Of a stretch of DNA of 17,844 bases, positions 14,258 through 17,844 are shown piece after piece. This DNA comes from Pseudomonadota bacterium. GTDB lineage: Bacteria; Pseudomonadota; Gammaproteobacteria; Steroidobacterales; Steroidobacteraceae. The notes beneath the pieces are model-generated. The model had not been told where the DNA came from. It did no database searches and was given only the letters and a program-made list of their open reading frames with translations. Made by a program: the position numbers and the translations under genes. The stretch lies in assembly GCA_021850555.1 (NCBI GenBank), contig JAJZLX010000013.1, forward strand, positions 1 to 17,844, given 5' to 3'. Within the stretch, counting starts at the first letter, position 1. The number at the start of each line of letters is the position of its first letter.

Positions 14258-14827
14258 TCAGCGCACCGGCTCGAACGAGAACTTCTGTCCCGCCACCGCG
14301 GCCTGGTACATCAGGCCGCCCTTGGCGATCGTGAAGACGGCCACCCCGTTCTGGTAGTGGCCGGCCGCTATCGCATGCGACTCGGTGCCGCTGGCCCCCG
14401 CCTCCGTGCCCGCGGTACCCGCGCTCGCGGAGGCTGAGGCCGTGAGCGCCACGGCGTTGACGTCCGCGCTCAACGAGAAATTGCCGGACTCGAAGCGCTT
14501 GAGCGCGGCCTGATCCTGGAAGAACACCATCTCGCTGTAGGCCTGACCGCCGAACTGAAAGCCGTAACTGACCTGGGTCATCGAGGTGTTGCCGATGTAG
14601 CGGCCTTGCCGGTAGACCCGCCCCTCGCCATGGGCCGCTCCGACGACGAAACCACCTTTGCCGATCGTCGGGAAGACGGCGTAGCCGTAGCTGGTCTTGA
14701 AAAACTCCGCGGCCGGGCCCGCATGCCTGAACAAGGCGACCGTGTCGGTATAGCGATCGGCGAGCGCGACCGGGGCGACCAGTACAAGCCCGAGGCACGC
14801 GAGGCTTCGCCAGTTGGCTGCTTTCAT
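14258..14827 (-). CDS. Exported SYLF-domain (YSC84-like, DUF500) protein
   Basis: 189 residues. SYLF domains bind phosphoinositides in eukaryotes; bacterial versions are periplasmic or envelope proteins of unknown role. A signal peptide covers residues 1-23, with cleavage expected after ALA. The domain starts at about residue 30: FFKTSYGYAVFPTIGKGGFVVG (42-63), then the GRVYRQGRYIGNTSMTQVSYGFQFGGQAYSE core, and ends with GVAVFTIAKGGLMYQAAVAGQKFSFEP. An Ala/Ser/Gly/Thr-rich insert at about 126-150 interrupts the C-terminal half. The ATG at 14827 has a GGAGG Shine-Dalgarno about 9 nt upstream. A GATAAT -10 box on the minus strand lies 30 nt further up. Confidence 0.9.
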   Translation of the reverse strand: MKAANWRSLACLGLVLVAPVALADRYTDTVALFRHAGPAAEFFKTSYGYAVFPTIGKGGFVVGAAHGEGRVYRQGRYIGNTSMTQVSYGFQFGGQAYSEMVFFQDQAALKRFESGNFSLSADVNAVALTASASASAGTAGTEAGASGTESHAIAAGHYQNGVAVFTIAKGGLMYQAAVAGQKFSFEPVR

Positions 14828-14856
14828 GGAACAGACCTCCAGTGAAAGAAGACGCC

Positions 14857-14862
14857 ATTATC
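14857..14862 (-). promoter_or_regulatory. -10 box of the SYLF gene
   Basis: GATAAT on the minus strand matches TATAAT at 5 of 6 positions and would start transcription near 14850, giving a leader of about 23 nt that contains the GGAGG Shine-Dalgarno. The -35 region 18 bp upstream (CAGGCA) matches poorly. Confidence 0.4.
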
Positions 14863-14991
14863 GCGCAACCGGAATGCGCCTGCCTGGCAGCGCCGGACCG
14901 CCTCTGGTGCCAGCTTGGGCACGGCCTGCACCCCCTCGTCTCCCGGAAGCCTCTGCACGGCGGCCGGCATCAGGTCCGGCGCGTCGCACAC

Positions 14992-15000
14992 TGCTAGACT
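14992..15000 (+). promoter_or_regulatory. extended -10 element of the SDR gene
   Basis: TGC followed by TAGACT (14995-15000, 4 of 6) forms an extended -10 motif 38 nt before the start codon. There is no recognisable -35 box, which extended -10 promoters can lack. Confidence 0.3.
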
Positions 15001-15037
15001 GTCGCCATTACCACACTCCATTCGAGGAGAGGTTCCG

Positions 15038-15811
15038 ATGAAACTCGCCGTGGTCACCGGCGCGGCTCAAGGCCTCGGCCTGCGTACGAGCACCCTGCTT
15101 GCGAGGCGCGGATTTCGATTGCTGCTGCTCGATCGGCAGGATCCCGGAACGGTGCTGGCGAAACTGCGTGCCGAAGGCGCGACGGCGGAGGCCCTCTGCG
15201 GCGACGTTGCCTCGGAGGCGTTCGCGGAGGAGGTCGCCTCCTGGGTCGAAGCCAACGACGGCCCGGCCGAGGTCCTCGTGAACAACGCCGGCATCAGCCT
15301 GATTCGTCCGGCCGAGCAGACGAGCGCGGCCGAATGGCGGCGCGTGCTCGACGTGAACCTGCTCGGACCGTTTTTGTTGTCGAAGGCGCTCGGGCTGCAG
15401 ATGCTCGGGCGCCGCCGCGGCAGCATCGTCAACGTCGCTTCGATTGCGGGGCTCGCCGGGATCGGTCACCGCAGCGCCTACAATGCCTCCAAGCATGGCC
15501 TGATCGGACTCACCCGGACGCTCGCGGCGGAATGGGGTGGGCGCGGGGTGCGGGTCAACGCCGTCTGTCCCGGCTGGATCAAGACCGAGATGGATGCGAA
15601 CGACCAAGGCAGCGGCGCTTACTCCGACGCAGATATCATCAACCGGGTTCCCATGGGCCGCTTTGCCCGTCCGGAGGACGTGGCGGAGGCGATCGCGTTC
15701 CTCGCCGACGCTGAGCGCAGCGCGTTCGTGAACGGTGTCAGCCTGCCGGTCGATGGCGGGTGGGTTGCGGACGCGAGCTGGGAAAGCTTGCGATTGAGGA
15801 CGCGCGACTGA
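15038..15811 (+). CDS. Short-chain dehydrogenase/reductase (SDR) family oxidoreductase
   Basis: 257 residues, classical SDR on a Rossmann fold. The cofactor loop is TGAAQGLG (7-14); acidic Asp32 after the second strand (LLLLDRQD) suggests NAD(H) preference. NNAG is at 82-85, and the active site tetrad is Asn107, Ser135, Tyr148 and Lys152 (YNASK). PGWIKTEM (178-185) and the C-terminal GVSLPVDGGW (233-242) match FabG-like reductases and sugar/alcohol dehydrogenases. The substrate cannot be told from sequence. ATG 15038 has an excellent GAGGAGAGG ribosome site at 15024-15032. The gene diverges from the SYLF gene and has no operon partner, so pathway context is lacking. Confidence 0.93.
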   Translation: MKLAVVTGAAQGLGLRTSTLLARRGFRLLLLDRQDPGTVLAKLRAEGATAEALCGDVASEAFAEEVASWVEANDGPAEVLVNNAGISLIRPAEQTSAAEWRRVLDVNLLGPFLLSKALGLQMLGRRRGSIVNVASIAGLAGIGHRSAYNASKHGLIGLTRTLAAEWGGRGVRVNAVCPGWIKTEMDANDQGSGAYSDADIINRVPMGRFARPEDVAEAIAFLADAERSAFVNGVSLPVDGGWVADASWESLRLRTRD

Positions 15812-15848
15812 GGAGAAGGTCCCGAAGCATCCCGGGCCTCGAGGGCTT

Positions 15849-15869
15849 CAGGTGCTTCGCAAGCGCCTG
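15849..15869 (+). terminator. hairpin downstream of the SDR gene
   Basis: CAGGTGCTT (15849-15857) pairs with AAGCGCCTG (15861-15869), with one G-U pair and a CGC loop. It begins 37 nt after the SDR stop. It is compact and stable, but no T-tract follows. Confidence 0.35.
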
Positions 15870-15978
15870 CCCGGCTGCCCGCGCAGCGCCTTCGGGCGGC
15901 CCTGTCGGCCGTTTGCGGTTGCGCGCGCGGCCGACCTGGCGAGTGAGACAGGTGAGACGCGCGCTTCACCGCCTGCGC

Positions 15979-16003
15979 AGGCCGCGGGACTTCCCCGCGG
16001 CCT
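15979..16003. terminator. perfect 10-bp hairpin between SDR and RcnB-like genes
   Basis: AGGCCGCGGG (15979-15988) is complementary to CCCGCGGCCT (15994-16003) around loop ACTTC. It lies 15 nt past the stop codon of the minus-strand RcnB-like gene, the expected place for its terminator, but the T-tract is missing. Confidence 0.45.
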
Positions 16004-16017
16004 TCACGGTCGGTTGA

Positions 16018-16497
16018 TCAATGGAATGCGCCGTTCACGACCTCTAGAATGACACCGGTGGCGATGGCCGCCAACACCGCTCTGTTGTCGACACGGACCC
16101 AGCAGTAACCGGGCGGCGGCGGCGCCAGATGATACACGGTCCAATCGGGAACGATGTACTGGCGGGCACGGTACGCGATGGGCAAGCGCTCTCCTCGAGC
16201 CCAGATGCGATAGTAGTAGCCCGGCGGCGGCCGGTATCTGTCCGCATCGAAGTGCTCCCAGCCGCGGTACTCGCCACGGTCGTCGTAACGCCGGCGGTCA
16301 TCGCCACGATACCGTCGGTGGTCGTAACGGCGCCAGCGGCCGCGGTCCCCGCCACGGTCCCGGCGGTGATGGTCCTCGTGACGCCACTCGTGATGATCGC
16401 CCTCCCGACCGTGCCTCGCCCATGCGGGCGGATCGGCCAGCGCAAACGAACTCGCCAGCAGCGAGATGATCAGGGCCGCAATGATCGTTCGCTTCAT
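16018..16497 (-). CDS. Exported RcnB-like protein
   Basis: 159 residues. RcnB is a periplasmic protein linked to nickel/cobalt homeostasis in E. coli; most homologues are uncharacterised. A signal peptide covers residues 1-21 (hydrophobic IIAALIISLLASSFALA, cleavage after ALA). Residues 28-80 are a low-complexity Arg/His/Asp/Tyr-rich segment that could bind metal or act as a charged linker. The conserved RcnB region is at 88-155: RPPPGYYYRIWARGERLP, then YIVPDWTVYHLAPPPPGYCWVRVD, and the hydrophobic tail VLAAIATGVILEVV. The ATG at 16497 has a GGGAGG-type Shine-Dalgarno just upstream. The 266 nt between it and the permease gene show no clear gene or promoter. Confidence 0.88.
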   Translation of the reverse strand: MKRTIIAALIISLLASSFALADPPAWARHGREGDHHEWRHEDHHRRDRGGDRGRWRRYDHRRYRGDDRRRYDDRGEYRGWEHFDADRYRPPPGYYYRIWARGERLPIAYRARQYIVPDWTVYHLAPPPPGYCWVRVDNRAVLAAIATGVILEVVNGAFH

Positions 16498-16763
16498 GAG
16501 ATTCCTCCCGTCGTGCGGTTTCCAGCCGCCAGGGTGAAGTTTCTGCCGAGGTGGCTGACTGCCAGCTGAACGGCTCTTCGGCCGCGGTCCTGCGCCGCGA
16601 ATTCTTTGCAGCTCTTCACACTCGTACCGCCCGCAGGTCCGCCAACGCCGCCGATGTGCGGCCGGCGGATTGGGTCGCGGCAGAGCCGTGAAGGCGCGCC
16701 GGGAAAGGAGGACCCCCTCCAGCACCCGTTTGCAGCCGGACCGTGCCGTCAGCCGAGACGGAT

Positions 16764-17844
16764 CTACCGACTGGCCGCTTGGAGAGCCTGATCGCGCTTC
16801 TGCCAGACATAGATCGGCAGGCCGGCCAGCATCACCAGCGTGCCCCAATAGAGCGAGTCCCTGCCGGTGCCCGCGGCGGCCCAGAGCGAGAACAGAAAGG
16901 CGAGGGATGCCAGCAGCACGTTGCGGGTGTGCCGTTTCACGCCGCGGCTGAGCAGCACTTCCGCCAGGGAGCACAACATGTAGGGCACGAGCGTGAAGAA
17001 CGTCGCGATCAGGATGATGACATTGAACATATCCACCAGTCCGTGGCTGTAGTTCATCAGGATCAGGAGCGTGGCGATGAGGCTGGAAAACACCAGGCCC
17101 AAGGCGGGGGTGCCGCGGGTGATTTCCCGGGCAAATACTCTCGGGAACAGATCGTCCGCGGCCACCGCCCGGGGGAACTGCCCCGCCATCAGGATCCAGC
17201 CGTTGAGCGCGCCGAAACAGGAGATGACGGCGGCGAGCGCGATGAGATTGCCGGCCCAGCCGCCCCACAGGATCCTCGCCGCGTCGGCGAACGGCGCATC
17301 GGAATGCGCCAGCGAGGCGGCCGGAGTCACGCCCATCACCGCCATGGTGCACAGGATATAGAAGACGGCCGCGATGCCGGTGCCGATCAGGGTCGCGCGG
17401 GGAATGGTCTTCTCCGGATCCTTCACCCGATCGGCCGGGACCGTCGCGCATTCGAGGCCCACGAATGCCCACATGGTGAGCGCCGCGCACGAATTGAGAG
17501 CCGACAGCGGTGAGCGACCGGCGTGGCCCGTGGCGAGCATGTGCGGGTTGAAGTGAAAGATACCGAACACCGCGAGCGCCAGCAGCGGGGAGAGCTTCAG
17601 GATCACCGTGACGAGCTGCACCCGCCCGGCCGCACGCACACCCCAGATGTTGACCCCGGTCAGCAGCCAGCTGGCAGCGAGCGCGGCGCCCGCCCCGGCG
17701 AGCGGGTGGACCCCGAATGCCGGCACGAGAGCTGTCAGGTAGCTCGCAAACGCCACGGCGATGGCCGCGATGGAGGCCGCGATGCTGATCCAATACATCC
17801 AGGCGATGAGGAAGCCCGCGAAATCGCCGAAGGCCTCGCGCGGG
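16764..17844 (-). CDS. APC-superfamily amino-acid antiporter, AdiC/PotE-like (5' end outside window)
   Basis: At least 359 residues are visible; the frame is open to the window edge (PREAFGDFAGFLIAWMYWIS upstream of the first visible Met), so the start lies beyond 17844. About ten membrane segments are visible of the usual twelve, consistent with roughly 90 N-terminal residues missing. The sequence parallels AdiC: FGDFAGFLIAW, the GLECATVPADRVKDPEKTIPRAT stretch corresponding to GVESASV...KNPKRNVPIAT, and NGWILMAGQFP corresponding to GGWTLLAGQ with the gating tryptophan kept. ADDLFPRVFAR and FTLVPYMLC are also shared. It probably exchanges a cationic amino acid or polyamine; no decarboxylase gene is visible to name the substrate. 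The truncation is an edge effect, not a pseudogene. Confidence 0.9.
   Translation of the reverse strand, partial: PREAFGDFAGFLIAWMYWISIAASIAAIAVAFASYLTALVPAFGVHPLAGAGAALAASWLLTGVNIWGVRAAGRVQLVTVILKLSPLLALAVFGIFHFNPHMLATGHAGRSPLSALNSCAALTMWAFVGLECATVPADRVKDPEKTIPRATLIGTGIAAVFYILCTMAVMGVTPAASLAHSDAPFADAARILWGGWAGNLIALAAVISCFGALNGWILMAGQFPRAVAADDLFPRVFAREITRGTPALGLVFSSLIATLLILMNYSHGLVDMFNVIILIATFFTLVPYMLCSLAEVLLSRGVKRHTRNVLLASLAFLFSLWAAAGTGRDSLYWGTLVMLAGLPIYVWQKRDQALQAASR

Noticed and set aside
16498..17793. Minus-strand open frame running upstream from the RcnB-like gene through the permease region.
   Set aside because: It is the wrong frame of the permease gene; the RcnB-like protein has a signal peptide and ribosome site at 16497.
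16764..17844. The permease as a truncated pseudogene.
   Set aside because: The frame is open to the end of the window with AdiC-like sequence continuing upstream, so the missing part is due to the window boundary.
1078..17844. A hidden multi-gene defence or mobile system.
   Set aside because: No toxin-antitoxin pair, nuclease, reverse transcriptase, helicase, integrase or transposase was found; genes are mostly single units with housekeeping or envelope roles.

Overview
This GC-rich window (very strong G/C bias at third codon positions) reads as ordinary chromosome of a gammaproteobacterium. The best order-level hint is Xanthomonadales/Nevskiales-like. It rests on a RluB closely matching the E. 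coli enzyme, a chromosomally encoded CCA on tRNA-Tyr, and a cysK gene paired with a MetX-family enzyme of the serine O-succinyltransferase type known from Xanthomonas relatives. The taxonomic placement is inference. No transposase, integrase, phage gene or CRISPR array was seen.

Left part (1-3158): tRNA-Tyr and rluB lie on the minus strand, and the tRNA has a convincing promoter whose -35 box contains the rluB stop codon. Diverging from rluB is a two-gene operon, cysK then a metX homologue. It is best read as a cysteine pathway running from L-serine through O-succinyl-L-serine to L-cysteine.

Positions 3159-3648 have no convincing gene. They hold two copies of a 53-bp repeat exactly 150 bp apart, the second ending in a perfect 11-bp hairpin. 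A short PilZ-domain gene follows.

Alkylation repair (4021-6104): an Ada-type zinc domain plus AraC-type HTH fused to an AlkA glycosylase is followed 5 nt later by ogt. Together the two genes carry all functions of the Ada/AlkA adaptive response. Next is a MarR-GNAT fusion gene with an apparently leaderless promoter and an operator-like palindrome inside it.

Middle (7321-13491): a LysR regulator and a bicupin protein are in tandem on the minus strand. A gene-poor stretch of 455 nt with a diverged 24-bp repeat follows. Then comes a small rubredoxin, convergent with a 1064-residue exported beta-propeller protein of the BNR/sortilin type.

Right part (13818-17844): a GFA/CENP-V-type zinc protein, an exported SYLF-domain protein, an SDR oxidoreductase, an exported RcnB-like protein, and an AdiC/PotE-like amino-acid antiporter cut by the window edge. 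Most convergent gene ends are separated by GC-rich perfect hairpins without a T-tract.

I did not find a clear new multi-gene defence or mobile system. The items most worth following are the cysK-metX pairing, the 150-bp spaced repeat with its hairpin, the leaderless autoregulated MarR-GNAT gene, and the bicupin whose metal ligands are confined to the C-terminal cupin.
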